Below, one piece after another: positions 7,043-15,266 of a stretch of 15,314 bases of DNA; position 1 is the stretch's first letter; the number at the start of each line of letters is the position of its first letter. Source of the stretch: Marinospirillum sp. (GTDB lineage: Bacteria > Pseudomonadota > Gammaproteobacteria > Pseudomonadales > Halomonadaceae). Below the pieces are notes generated by a model. It did not search any database, was not told the DNA's origin, and saw only the letters and a program-made list of their open reading frames with translations. Location of the stretch: NCBI GenBank assembly GCA_007119985.1, contig SKOQ01000185.1, positions 1-15,314 on the forward strand, read 5' to 3'. Position numbers and translations under genes: made by a program.

Positions 7043-7066
7043 ACTAACCCTTTAGCCTCGCATCAC

Positions 7067-9121
7067 CTAGCGCGATGCTGCATCTGAATCATCACGCTGA
7101 CGCGTCGAGACCAGTGGAAAGAAAAAACGCAGCGGCTGGGCTTTAAACTGATCCCAAAGGCTGCGGCCTAAGTTCGACCAGCGCCCCATTTTGACGCCGC
7201 GTGAGCGCAAAGCGACAAAGAGCGCCAGCACAAAGCTCACCCACAGATTCACAAAGCCAATCAGCAAGACAAATAACAGATTCAGCAGCAGCTCCCAGAC
7301 AGAGAGCGGCGCACTGCCCCAGACATATCCCAAATTCGCCGATGAAAAAGCCACATGGCGGATATCCAAAGGCACGCCCAGCAGATAACCAAGATAACCT
7401 GTCATCCCCAACATCATGCCAAACAAAAAGTTGCCCAGTATCGCGCCGGAGTGCTCATGCAGATAGGCTGCTAATCTGGCACGACGCTCAGCCTGCATCC
7501 AAGCCAGACGAGGATGCTGCTCCAAGCGGACGCGCAGCTGTAGATAATCGGCACGGTTATCAAAATAGCCGGCAATCACCCCTGAGCAAAAGAGCCAGAC
7601 CCCAGCAATCGCCGCATAGAGCAGCGCCAAACCTGCCAAGGGATGAATCGCAGCCAATTGATAGCTCACCTGCTCCGCATCCAAGGGAGGCCGGTGCCAC
7701 AACCAAAGACTGATCCCAGACAGCAGAATAGCCACCAGCACAGCGGTACTGACATTCCCCCAGACCGCCGCCCACTGGGAACGGTTCACATCAATCAATA
7801 GACTGGCGAGTTTTTTATGTGCGGCACGACCTCGCTCACCCTGTTCGACCGCCGCGGCAAAACTCGCCGCCGTCATCGCTGGCTGCTTGGTGGCAATAGT
7901 GAAATGCAGCAGATGCACTAGCACAAAGCCCAAGCCATAATTCAGACTCACGGCCACCGCCTGCGCTAAAGGTGCCCAGCCCCAGGTTTCAATCTGGATT
8001 TTCATCAGTGCCATACAGGCGATGATCACACCCGCACCGGCAGCAGAGCGCATCAAGCGCCAATAAGCCTTGGCATCTCGCGCAATATACTCTTCACCAT
8101 GATCACTTTTATTCTGCGTGATACTCTTGGCCAGCAGCTGCACGCTCTTGCCCCATACACGGCTCAGGCTGCGCTTCTCAAGCGTGGCCGTCACTAGCTG
8201 TTGCCACAAGCCAAAAGCAGTTGCCAAGCGCTGCTCAGGATCACGCGTGGAGAGCAGCTCCAGCAACACCTCCAAACGCTGCAAGGTTTGCTCAAGGCGC
8301 TCGATCAAATGGGCCACCGCCAAATTAAAACCGGCGGCACCCGCACCCTTGCGCCTTAAGCGCGCGATTTGATCGTGGCATTGATCCAGCATGACCCACA
8401 GGTGGCCTGCATCGAACTCAGCTTGACCTGGCTCACGCATCTCCAGCAGTTGATGCTGCGCAAACAAGTGCAGCTCTCTTTGCAGGGCAATAAAAGCAGA
8501 ATCAATATTCACTAAGCGTGGATCAATGCGTATCAGCTCTGGCTCGATCTCTTCAGCAGCCACCCAAATGGCGAGCATTTCCAGCGCATAGAGCGCATCC
8601 TGCTGCCAGTGCCATCGCGTCTGCTGTAAAAGCTCAGTCTCCACACCCGTACAAAGAAGCGCATAACAACGCCGCCAGGTATCACCACTCACACTGGCCA
8701 GCCCATCACGACTCTGCTGCCCGCTAAAGAGCAGTGCTAAGGCATCATAAGCATTCAAAGGATCTCTTGGCGGCGGATTGAGCCGATCATAAAGACGGGC
8801 AGAGAGCTCTCGCACCACACCTCGACGCGATAAGATCCCCAAGCGAACCAGCGCCGGATAAAGTTTGACCTGCAACAACCAGCGATGCAAAGCTTGACCC
8901 AATATTGCCGTGCGTTCTGGCTGAGCTGCTAAAGCCTGGAGCAAGGCATCAAAGCGCGCCTCAGCCTGCTCAGGCACGGCTGCGATATAGTCAGCACAAG
9001 CCTTCAACCAGTGGTGCAGGTAAAGAACTTCATCCTTATCTGCCTCCTCTAAGGGGAAGCGAGCCTGCAATGCTTCCAGCAGCTGAACGGGTTCAGAAAA
9101 AATAGGCAGGGCGCGCAGCAT
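7067..9121 (-). CDS. Gcr-family (PF10136) polytopic membrane protein, annotated elsewhere as site-specific recombinase
   Basis: The 684-residue product belongs to the family labelled site-specific recombinase (Gcr). I recognise it from the conserved stretches DAKAYWRLMRSAAGAGVIIA (about 349-368), NYGLGFVLVHLLHFTIATKQ (about 394-412, then PAMTAA) and VPLDIRHVAFSSANLGY (about 583-599). The first 350 or so residues look soluble and helical. About six hydrophobic segments follow (roughly 357-376, 384-406, 455-474, 494-518, 559-583 and 608-638), ending in a basic tail. I see no tyrosine-recombinase R-H-R-Y pattern and no serine-recombinase domain, so the family name is doubtful and the function unknown. 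The ATG at 9121 follows AAGGAG by 7 bases and lies 11 bases after the metZ stop, so it is probably the last gene of the accD-metZ operon. Confidence 0.85.
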   Translation of the reverse strand: MLRALPIFSEPVQLLEALQARFPLEEADKDEVLYLHHWLKACADYIAAVPEQAEARFDALLQALAAQPERTAILGQALHRWLLQVKLYPALVRLGILSRRGVVRELSARLYDRLNPPPRDPLNAYDALALLFSGQQSRDGLASVSGDTWRRCYALLCTGVETELLQQTRWHWQQDALYALEMLAIWVAAEEIEPELIRIDPRLVNIDSAFIALQRELHLFAQHQLLEMREPGQAEFDAGHLWVMLDQCHDQIARLRRKGAGAAGFNLAVAHLIERLEQTLQRLEVLLELLSTRDPEQRLATAFGLWQQLVTATLEKRSLSRVWGKSVQLLAKSITQNKSDHGEEYIARDAKAYWRLMRSAAGAGVIIACMALMKIQIETWGWAPLAQAVAVSLNYGLGFVLVHLLHFTIATKQPAMTAASFAAAVEQGERGRAAHKKLASLLIDVNRSQWAAVWGNVSTAVLVAILLSGISLWLWHRPPLDAEQVSYQLAAIHPLAGLALLYAAIAGVWLFCSGVIAGYFDNRADYLQLRVRLEQHPRLAWMQAERRARLAAYLHEHSGAILGNFLFGMMLGMTGYLGYLLGVPLDIRHVAFSSANLGYVWGSAPLSVWELLLNLLFVLLIGFVNLWVSFVLALFVALRSRGVKMGRWSNLGRSLWDQFKAQPLRFFFPLVSTRQRDDSDAASR

Positions 9122-9132
9122 GGCAAGTCTCC

Positions 9133-10326
9133 TTATAAAACGACCTCGCCTCTCAAACCCTGCTCCAAATCGGCTTGCAAATCAGGCAGATCCTCAAGCC
9201 CGACGGCAATACGCACCAAACCATCGGTGATACCCGCAGCCAAACGCGCTTCGGGGGCAACACGAGCATGAGTGGTCGTTGCAGGGTGCGTAATCGTGGT
9301 TTTGGCATCACCTAGATTAGCGGTGATGGATAAAATTCGCGTCGCATCGATCACACGCCACGCCGCCTCACGACCACCCGCCATCTCAAAGGACAAAACA
9401 CCACCAAAAGCACGCATCTGCTGCTGCGCCAAGGCATGCTGAGGATGGCTAGGCAAACCAGCATAGTGCACCCGCGCCACACCTGGCTGCTGCTCAAGCC
9501 AAAGCGCTAAATTCAGTGCATTTTCTGAATGCGCCTTCATGCGCAGCGACAAGGTTTCAAGCCCCTTCAAAAAGACCCAAGCATTAAATGGGCTCATACA
9601 AGGGCCTGCGGTGCGCACCACACCAAAAACGGCCGCCATATCCTCTTGCGAGCCGACAACCGCACCACCGACCATCCGCCCCTGACCATCCAAGTACTTG
9701 GTGGCCGAATGCACAACGATATCTGCGCCCAATGCAAGAGGCTGCTGCAAGGCTGGTGTACAAAAGCAATTATCCACCACCAGTTTGACACCACGTGCTC
9801 GCGCCAGCTGGCTCAACGCGGTCAAATCAACCAGCTCACACAGTGGATTAGAGGGGGTTTCAGCAAAAAAAAGCTTGGTCCGTGCATTGCAGGCCGCTTC
9901 CCAAGCACTGATCTGATTCAGCTCGACAAAATGCGTGGTGATGCCATAACGGCTCATTAAACGGCTGAATAAGCCCACTGTCGAACCAAAGACACTGCGC
10001 GAACAGACCACTTCATCGCCCTGTTCTAGAAAAGCCAAGCAGACACTCAAAATAGCTGCCATACCCGAGCTGGTTGCGACCCCCCGTTCAGCCCCTTCTA
10101 GTGCAGCCAAGCGCTGCTCAAAAATACTGACCGTCGGGTTGGTAAAACGCGAATAGATGTTATGTTCACCCGTTTCGTTGGCAAAGCACTCTGCCGCATG
10201 GGCAGCAGAGTGAAAAACATAGCTTGACGTGGTAAAGATCGGCTCAGCGTGCTCACGCTGCTCAGTGCGCTGATGCCCGGTGCGTAAAGCTCGCGTTGCA
10301 GCGCCCCAGGAGGCAGAATCGTTCAT
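9133..10326 (-). CDS. metZ: O-succinylhomoserine sulfhydrylase MetZ
   Basis: MetZ is a PLP enzyme of the Cys/Met metabolism family that makes homocysteine directly from O-succinylhomoserine and sulfide, bypassing cystathionine. The product has 397 residues. The PLP-binding lysine is Lys210 in VVHSATKYLDGQGR. Other family features are the YSRFTNPT substrate/PLP segment (58-65), ATSSGMAAI (84-92), FFAETPSNP (153-161) and the C-terminal SITANLGDAKTTITHPATTTHA. The specific assignment to MetZ over MetB, MetC or MetY comes from length, the GQGR after the lysine and the purF-metZ neighbourhood, which is characteristic of Pseudomonas-like genomes. The ATG lies 5 bases after the purF stop and its ribosome site (CAGGAG) is inside the end of purF. 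Confidence 0.9.
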   Translation of the reverse strand: MNDSASWGAATRALRTGHQRTEQREHAEPIFTTSSYVFHSAAHAAECFANETGEHNIYSRFTNPTVSIFEQRLAALEGAERGVATSSGMAAILSVCLAFLEQGDEVVCSRSVFGSTVGLFSRLMSRYGITTHFVELNQISAWEAACNARTKLFFAETPSNPLCELVDLTALSQLARARGVKLVVDNCFCTPALQQPLALGADIVVHSATKYLDGQGRMVGGAVVGSQEDMAAVFGVVRTAGPCMSPFNAWVFLKGLETLSLRMKAHSENALNLALWLEQQPGVARVHYAGLPSHPQHALAQQQMRAFGGVLSFEMAGGREAAWRVIDATRILSITANLGDAKTTITHPATTTHARVAPEARLAAGITDGLVRIAVGLEDLPDLQADLEQGLRGEVVL

Positions 10327-10331
10327 GGTGA

Positions 10332-11843
10332 TTACTCCTGATCAGGATCGTTATGCAGCTCAATGGCCCCGTTATCGCCGACATCCTGCTTGGCCAGATC
10401 ATTGCGCTGAGATTCCAGGCGATTTAAGTAGGCGTGATCGATGCCACCAGTGACATAACGCCCATCAAAGACCGAGCAATCAAAATCTTGGATCTTGGGG
10501 TTCAGCTCTTGGCAAGCATCGATCAAATCACCCAGATCCTGATAGATCAGCCAGTCTGCGCCAATCAATTCACCCACTTCGTCTTCAGTACGGCCATGCG
10601 CGATCAGCTCTTTGGCGGCCGGCATATCGATACCATAAACGTTCGGGTAGCGCACGGCAGGCGCAGCAGAAGCGAAATACACCTTCTTCGCACCGGCATC
10701 ACGCGCCATCATAATAATTTCATTACAGGTGGTGCCCCGCACGATGGAGTCATCTACCAGCAGCACATTCTTACCCTTGAATTCCATGCCAATCGCATTG
10801 AGCTTTTGACGGACAGACTTCTTGCGCAGGGTTTGGCCCGGCATAATAAAAGTGCGGCCAATGTAACGATTTTTGATAAAGCCTTCGCGATAAGTCACAC
10901 CCAGATGCTGCGCCAACTCTAAAGCCGAGGTGCGGCTGGTATCTGGGATCGGAATCACCACATCGATATCATGATCAGGTTTAATGCGCTGAATCTTCTC
11001 TGCCAGCTTCTGCCCCATCTGCATACGCGCATGGTAGATGTTGATGCCATCCATGATCGAATCAGGGCGTGCCAGATAAACATGCTCAAAAATACAAGGC
11101 GATAAGCGCCCCTGGGTGGTGCAAATCTGGCTATGCAGCTGGCCGTGTTGATCGATAAAAATGGCTTCGCCCGGCGCCAAATCGCGCACCAGATCAAAAC
11201 CAGCCGCATCCAGCGCCACGCTTTCTGAGGCAATCATATATTCAATGCCTTGCGGTGTCAGACGACGGCCAAAAACGATGGGGCGAATAGCATTAGGATC
11301 ACGAAAGCCGAGAAGACCATAACCACTGATCATCGCTACCGCAGCATAGCCCCCTTCACAGCGCTGATACACACGGCTTACGGCCGCAAAGATATCCTGC
11401 GCACTCAAGGTCATGCCTTGCTTGCCCAGCTCGTGAGCAAAAATATTCAACAACACCTCAGAATCTGAATTGGTGTTGATATGGCGCAAGTCAGTGCGAA
11501 ACAGCTCCTCGCTCAGCTTTTCTGAGTTGGTGAGATTGCCATTATGCGCCAAGGCAATACCGTAGGGCGAGTTGACATAAAAGGGCTGAGATTCAGCCTC
11601 ACTCGATGAGCCCGCTGTCGGATAACGCACATGCCCGATGCCCATCTCGCCGATCAAGCGCTTCATATGGCGCGTACGAAACACATCACGAACCATGCCA
11701 TTGCTTTTGCGCAGATAAAAACGGCCACGATCACAGGTCATGATCCCAGCCGCATCCTGACCCCGATGCTGAAGCACAGTCAGGCTATCGAACAACATTT
11801 GATTCACTGGCTCATTAGCCATGACACCTACAATTCCGCACAT
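10332..11843 (-). CDS. purF: Amidophosphoribosyltransferase PurF
   Basis: PurF makes 5-phosphoribosylamine from PRPP and glutamine, the committed step of purine synthesis. The product has 503 residues. Cys2 (MCGIVGVMAN) is the glutaminase nucleophile once Met is removed. There is no propeptide, so this is the E. coli-like type. The Ntn-hydrolase glutaminase domain covers about 1-230 and includes LQHRGQDAAGI, GHVRYPTAGS and LAHNGNLTN. The phosphoribosyltransferase domain follows, with the PRPP loop LLVDDSIVRGTT at 361-372 and FIKNRYIGRTFI at 322-333. An AGGTGA ribosome site overlaps the cvpA stop codon; the gap between the two genes is 11 bases. Coupling to cvpA upstream and metZ downstream is tight. 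Confidence 0.98.
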   Translation of the reverse strand: MCGIVGVMANEPVNQMLFDSLTVLQHRGQDAAGIMTCDRGRFYLRKSNGMVRDVFRTRHMKRLIGEMGIGHVRYPTAGSSSEAESQPFYVNSPYGIALAHNGNLTNSEKLSEELFRTDLRHINTNSDSEVLLNIFAHELGKQGMTLSAQDIFAAVSRVYQRCEGGYAAVAMISGYGLLGFRDPNAIRPIVFGRRLTPQGIEYMIASESVALDAAGFDLVRDLAPGEAIFIDQHGQLHSQICTTQGRLSPCIFEHVYLARPDSIMDGINIYHARMQMGQKLAEKIQRIKPDHDIDVVIPIPDTSRTSALELAQHLGVTYREGFIKNRYIGRTFIMPGQTLRKKSVRQKLNAIGMEFKGKNVLLVDDSIVRGTTCNEIIMMARDAGAKKVYFASAAPAVRYPNVYGIDMPAAKELIAHGRTEDEVGELIGADWLIYQDLGDLIDACQELNPKIQDFDCSVFDGRYVTGGIDHAYLNRLESQRNDLAKQDVGDNGAIELHNDPDQE

Positions 11844-11854
11844 GAAGCGTTCAC

Positions 11855-12331
11855 CTATTCACTGATATAGTCATCAAGATGGGCAGCTGCTCTATCCCGA
11901 ACCTGCTCGAAATAAGGCATCAGCTGCGAAGTTTGCCACTGATTGTGAAAACGTAAATCGGTCAGGCTGGCGATGGCGACTAGCAGCAAAACCAATACGA
12001 AACCACGGATCACACCAAATACGATCCCAAGAAAGCGATCGAGCTTACCCAAACCAATTTTTTGCACTAAGGTTGCCAAGGCTTTACTCACTACCTTGCT
12101 GGCCAGCCACACGACCAGTGCGATGACCAGATAGGCCAAAGCCAACTGCAAACCTGGATCAGACAGGAAATGCGCAAAAATAGGCGCAACCTCATGACCA
12201 AGATGGGTGGCGGCAAAAAAAGCCAAAATCCAGCCAGCCAGAGAGAGCGCTTGTTCAACAAAGCCCTTCCAAAAGGCCAGCATAACAGAGGCGAAAAGTA
12301 CCAATAGGATTGCGAAATCAAGAGAATTCAT
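11855..12331 (-). CDS. cvpA: CvpA family membrane protein
   Basis: CvpA is a small inner-membrane protein first named for colicin V production in E. coli and usually encoded next to purF; its biochemical role is not settled. The 158-residue product has about four membrane segments (roughly 6-20, 28-44, 62-82 and 102-124). It has the conserved WKGFVEQALSLAGWI (21-35) and KLDRFLGIVFGVIRGFVLV (96-114). I chose ATG 12331 because a GGAAGAGG ribosome site lies just upstream and MNSLDFAILLVL aligns with the family. An upstream GTG or ATG reading in the same frame would overlap dedD and add 26 unsupported residues. It sits 16 bases after dedD and 11 before purF. No PurR-like palindrome is seen in front of it. 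Confidence 0.93.
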   Translation of the reverse strand: MNSLDFAILLVLFASVMLAFWKGFVEQALSLAGWILAFFAATHLGHEVAPIFAHFLSDPGLQLALAYLVIALVVWLASKVVSKALATLVQKIGLGKLDRFLGIVFGVIRGFVLVLLLVAIASLTDLRFHNQWQTSQLMPYFEQVRDRAAAHLDDYISE

Positions 12332-12347
12332 ATCAGCCTCTTCCACA

Positions 12348-12941
12348 TTATTGAGGGGGGTTCTGTTCAGGCAGGCTACCCTGAGCCTGGGCTTCGTGAA
12401 CAGGAACATAGCGTACCAGTAAGGTTCTGAGCTGGCTGTCTTGCAACAGACGATCTTGCTGCCGTCGTGCTTCTTCCTGATCTAAGTAAGGGCCAACAAA
12501 AACCACCGCCATAGAGCGAATGGAACGCCAATAAGGACGATAGCCCTGCGCTTCAAGGCGTGTCACCAAACGCACTGCATTGGCCTGTTCGCCAAAACTG
12601 GCCACCTGAATCGCCCAAGCTTCCGCCTGACCTGATTCGGCTAAGGCCAAGCCAGAGCTGGATTGACTCGCTCTTGTTACTGGCGAAACAAAGCGCGGGC
12701 TCGACGCTTCTGCCGGTGCCGCTGGCATTGTGGACGACTCGTTCGGCGGCTCGGCACTCGGTGGCACAGGTGGCAGACGTTCTTCTAAGTGGGTGGCTAA
12801 AGAAGGCGGTGGCGGCGGAACTTCTGCGCGACCCTCAGGTAAAGGCGCGGAGGGGTTTTGCAGTAAAAAAGGCAGAAAGATGACCGCCAGAGCAATTAAA
12901 GCAATCGCACCGACGAGGCGCTCCTTCAGGCCGTAGCGCAT
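12348..12941 (-). CDS. dedD: SPOR-domain cell division protein DedD
   Basis: DedD is a bitopic inner-membrane protein that goes to the division septum by binding glycan-stripped peptidoglycan through its SPOR domain. The 197-residue product has a short cytoplasmic start (MRYGLKERLVG), a membrane segment at about 10-27 and a long Pro/Ala/Ser-rich periplasmic linker (about 30-105, with five consecutive prolines near 42-46). A SPOR domain at about 107-180 starts AWAIQVASFGEQANA and includes VFVGPYLDQEEARRQQ. The order LVGAIALIALAVIFLPFLL after RL is typical of DedD. The ATG at 12941 lies inside the end of folC, overlapping by 16 bases, which suggests translational coupling. Confidence 0.92.
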   Translation of the reverse strand: MRYGLKERLVGAIALIALAVIFLPFLLQNPSAPLPEGRAEVPPPPPSLATHLEERLPPVPPSAEPPNESSTMPAAPAEASSPRFVSPVTRASQSSSGLALAESGQAEAWAIQVASFGEQANAVRLVTRLEAQGYRPYWRSIRSMAVVFVGPYLDQEEARRQQDRLLQDSQLRTLLVRYVPVHEAQAQGSLPEQNPPQ

Positions 12942-14245
12942 GGGGATAACTCCTGCGCATCAATCAACCAGGTCAATTGCTGCGCGACTGTAAAGAAAGA
13001 ACCAAACACCAAAACCTCATCATAGCGGCCTGCTTCCAGTTCAGCCGCTAGAAAAGCATGGACAGCCTCTCCCATGGGTTCCTCTGCACGATAGATCACC
13101 TGCCCTCCATGACGCTCCACCTCAACAGCGAGCTGTGCCGCACTGGCTGCACGCGGGGTGGGCAAAGCCGTCACAACCCAAGCTTGGATCCACGGCATCA
13201 GAGGTTGCAAAACACCATCGAGGTCTTTATCTGCCATCGCACCCAGCAGCGCGACCCGTCGAACAGGACCAGCCTGATGCAGGCGCTGTGCCAAATAACT
13301 GGCAGCATGGGGATTATGGGCCACATCCAGCAGCCAAGGCCCAACACGCTGCATGCGTCCAGTCAGCTGAGTCTTGCGGATCACCTCAGCAATCTGCGAC
13401 TGATCCAACGGCCAACCGCTCAACGCTGCCAGTTGCAAGGCGCTGGCCAGATTATCCAAGGGCAAGGGGCTGATTGGGAGATCACGCCAGCCAAAAGATT
13501 GTGGCTGGTGGCTCTGCCACTGCCAAGCCAAGGACTCTGCTGATGTTTGATGATCAAACTGCACACCCAGCTGGTAAACAGGACAGGCCAGCCGCTCAGC
13601 CTGTTGCCATACACTCTGCGGCATCACACGACTGCCCAAGACTACCGGCCGCCCTGCACGCAAAATACCCGCTTTTTCTGCACCTATGGCCTCACGTGTC
13701 TCACCAAGAAAAGCCTGATGATCCAAATCCACCGTGGTGATGATCGCGAGGTCTGCATCGACAAGATTCACTGCATCCAAACGGCCACCCAAACCGACTT
13801 CCAGCAGCCAGACATCCGCCTCACTACGACTAAAGATCACTAAAGCCGCCAGAGTGGCAAATTCAAAATAACTCAGCGAGATGGGAGTGGGCGCCAAACG
13901 AGCTTGTTCTATCTGCGCAAAAGCGTCGGTAATCAGCGCATCGCTGACTGGTTGACCATCCAGCTGAATACGCTCATTAAAATGCAAAAAATGCGGAGAA
14001 GTATAGCTGGCTGTACGACATCCAGCAGCTTGCGCCAAGGCTTGCGTCAGCGTTAAGGTCGAGCCCTTACCGTTGGTACCCGCCAGCATAATCACCTGAG
14101 CAGAACGCTGTTCAGAGCGCAGCGGCAAGGCCAAACGCTCGGCAACTTGACGCACACGCTCTAAGCCAAGATCAATTTCTTGGCTGTGCAGCTGTTCTAG
14201 ATGATCCAGCCAAGAAGCCAGATCATGAGGCATCACTTGAGTCAC
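12926..14245 (-). CDS. folC: Bifunctional folylpolyglutamate / dihydrofolate synthase FolC
   Basis: FolC adds glutamate to dihydropteroate and then builds the gamma-glutamyl tail of tetrahydrofolates, using ATP. The product is 439 residues from GTG 14245. It belongs to the Mur ligase superfamily. The P-loop AGTNGKGST is at 55-63, and YTSPHFLHFNERIQL (79-93) is the usual folate-side motif. EVGLGGRLDAVN and IITTVDLDHQAFLG follow, then WLLDVAHNPHAA, the C-terminal domain marker. LASWLDHLEQLHSQEIDLGLERV matches the family N-terminus. The GTG lies 3 bases after the accD stop; an ATG at 14233 would shorten the protein by four residues. Neither start has a clear ribosome site, so re-initiation after accD is likely. 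Confidence 0.96.
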   Translation of the reverse strand: MTQVMPHDLASWLDHLEQLHSQEIDLGLERVRQVAERLALPLRSEQRSAQVIMLAGTNGKGSTLTLTQALAQAAGCRTASYTSPHFLHFNERIQLDGQPVSDALITDAFAQIEQARLAPTPISLSYFEFATLAALVIFSRSEADVWLLEVGLGGRLDAVNLVDADLAIITTVDLDHQAFLGETREAIGAEKAGILRAGRPVVLGSRVMPQSVWQQAERLACPVYQLGVQFDHQTSAESLAWQWQSHQPQSFGWRDLPISPLPLDNLASALQLAALSGWPLDQSQIAEVIRKTQLTGRMQRVGPWLLDVAHNPHAASYLAQRLHQAGPVRRVALLGAMADKDLDGVLQPLMPWIQAWVVTALPTPRAASAAQLAVEVERHGGQVIYRAEEPMGEAVHAFLAAELEAGRYDEVLVFGSFFTVAQQLTWLIDAQELSPCATA

Positions 14246-14248
14246 GGC

Positions 14249-15112
14249 TTAGGCCGCACGATAGTAGGTCATTTTGCTCAGCAGGCCAGCCAGCTTCTCC
14301 GCCATCTGATGGCGATGAATAATCATATCGACTGTGCCATGCTCCAGCAAAAATTCAGCGCGCTGGAAGCCTTCAGGCAATTTTTCACGCACAGTTTGCT
14401 CGATCACGCGCGGGCCAGCAAAACCACATATGGCAAGGGGCTCAGAAACATTTAAATCACCCAGCATGGCCAGCGAAGCCGAAACGCCACCATAGACAGG
14501 ATCAGTCAGCACAGAGATATAAGGTACACCGGCTTGTTTCAAACGCTCTAAGGCTGCGGAGGTTTTGGCCATCTGCATCAAAGAGAAGAGTGCTTCCTGC
14601 ATCCGCGCACCGCCTGAGGCAGCAAAGCAGATCAGCGGTATTTTTTCCTGTAAGGCCAACTCAGCCGCGCGCACAAACTTCTCGCCCACGACAGAGCTCA
14701 TCGAGCCGGCCATAAAATTAAATTCAAACGCGACAGCAACAACAGGCTGGGTTTTCAGCTGACCGCGCATGGCAATCAACGCTTCTTTTTCACCGGTGCT
14801 TTTTTGCGCGGCAGTGAGGCGATCTTTATATTTTTTCGTATCACGGAATTTCAGACGATCCACTGGCTCCAGCTCAGCAAACAGCTCTGTGGCGGTGCCT
14901 GCATCAAGGAAAGCATCTAAACGCTTACGCGCGGTAATACGCATATGATGATCGCACTTGGGGCAGACATGCTGGTGTTTTTCAAGCTCAGGGCGATATA
15001 AAGCCGCATCACATTTTGGGCATTTGCGCCACAGGCCTTCAGGCACGTTGGCTTTACGATCAGCGGATTCAGAACGAATAATGGAAGGAACAATACGATT
15101 TAGCCAGCTCAT
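14249..15112 (-). CDS. accD: Acetyl-CoA carboxylase carboxyltransferase subunit beta, AccD
   Basis: AccD pairs with AccA to move the carboxyl group from biotin-BCCP to acetyl-CoA, giving malonyl-CoA for fatty-acid synthesis. From ATG 15112 it has 287 residues. It has the N-terminal four-cysteine zinc ribbon (CPKC then CPKCDHH, about 30-55) that E. coli AccD also uses to bind RNA. The crotonase-fold body includes KFRDTKKYKDRL, FEFNFMAGSMSSVVGEKFVR, ICFASGGARMQEA-like text at ICFAASGGARMQEALFSLMQ, and GFAGPRVIEQTVREKLPEGF. I chose 15112 because MSWLNRI is the family start. AACAGGA lies about 11 bases upstream of it but directly abuts the ATG at 15124, where it could not serve as ribosome site. 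It heads the tight folC-dedD-cvpA-purF-metZ run. Confidence 0.97.
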   Translation of the reverse strand: MSWLNRIVPSIIRSESADRKANVPEGLWRKCPKCDAALYRPELEKHQHVCPKCDHHMRITARKRLDAFLDAGTATELFAELEPVDRLKFRDTKKYKDRLTAAQKSTGEKEALIAMRGQLKTQPVVAVAFEFNFMAGSMSSVVGEKFVRAAELALQEKIPLICFAASGGARMQEALFSLMQMAKTSAALERLKQAGVPYISVLTDPVYGGVSASLAMLGDLNVSEPLAICGFAGPRVIEQTVREKLPEGFQRAEFLLEHGTVDMIIHRHQMAEKLAGLLSKMTYYRAA

Positions 15113-15196
15113 ACAGCAGGTCATCCTGTTTTATCAAGAGGGTCAATCCTGATGATTGACAAACAATAAGTTGGGGTATTTTAACGCAGCCAGCCC

Positions 15197-15225
15197 GCCA
15201 GAGTGTAACTTTTTCCAACTCTGGC
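15197..15225. other. Inverted repeat upstream of accD
   Basis: An 8-bp perfect inverted repeat (GCCAGAGT and ACTCTGGC) with a 13-base loop lies between the upstream gene's stop and accD. Neither side has a T tract beyond the stem, so it is not a canonical terminator. It could be an mRNA-end structure of the upstream gene or an operator. The rest of the 154-base gap shows a TAAAAT hexamer downstream of this repeat on the minus strand (near 15180) but no convincing -35. Confidence 0.35.
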
Positions 15226-15266
15226 CGGCCAGTTTCTCCTGTCTAGCTCACTGGAAAGAAGCTGTC

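Noticed and set aside
7201..7713. Plus-strand open frame of 170 codons opposite the gcr-like gene
   Set aside because: It lies wholly antisense to a well-supported membrane-protein gene. Its translation is low-complexity (Gln, Pro, Ala, Arg, Ser) with no family resemblance, and its start has no ribosome site.
7067..9121. Evidence for a mobile element or integration site suggested by the recombinase family name
   Set aside because: No direct or terminal inverted repeats, tRNA gene, integrase motifs or composition change; flanking genes are intact housekeeping genes.
10434..10922. Plus-strand open frame of 162 codons opposite purF
   Set aside because: Antisense shadow of the conserved PurF C-terminal domain; no recognisable protein features.
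12332..12409. A PurR operator before cvpA-purF as in E. coli
   Set aside because: Nothing close to the 16-base palindrome ACGCAAACGTTTGCGT is seen in the dedD end or the 16-base gap.
13058..13543. Plus-strand open frame of 161 codons opposite folC
   Set aside because: Antisense shadow of folC with low-complexity composition and no ribosome site worth noting.
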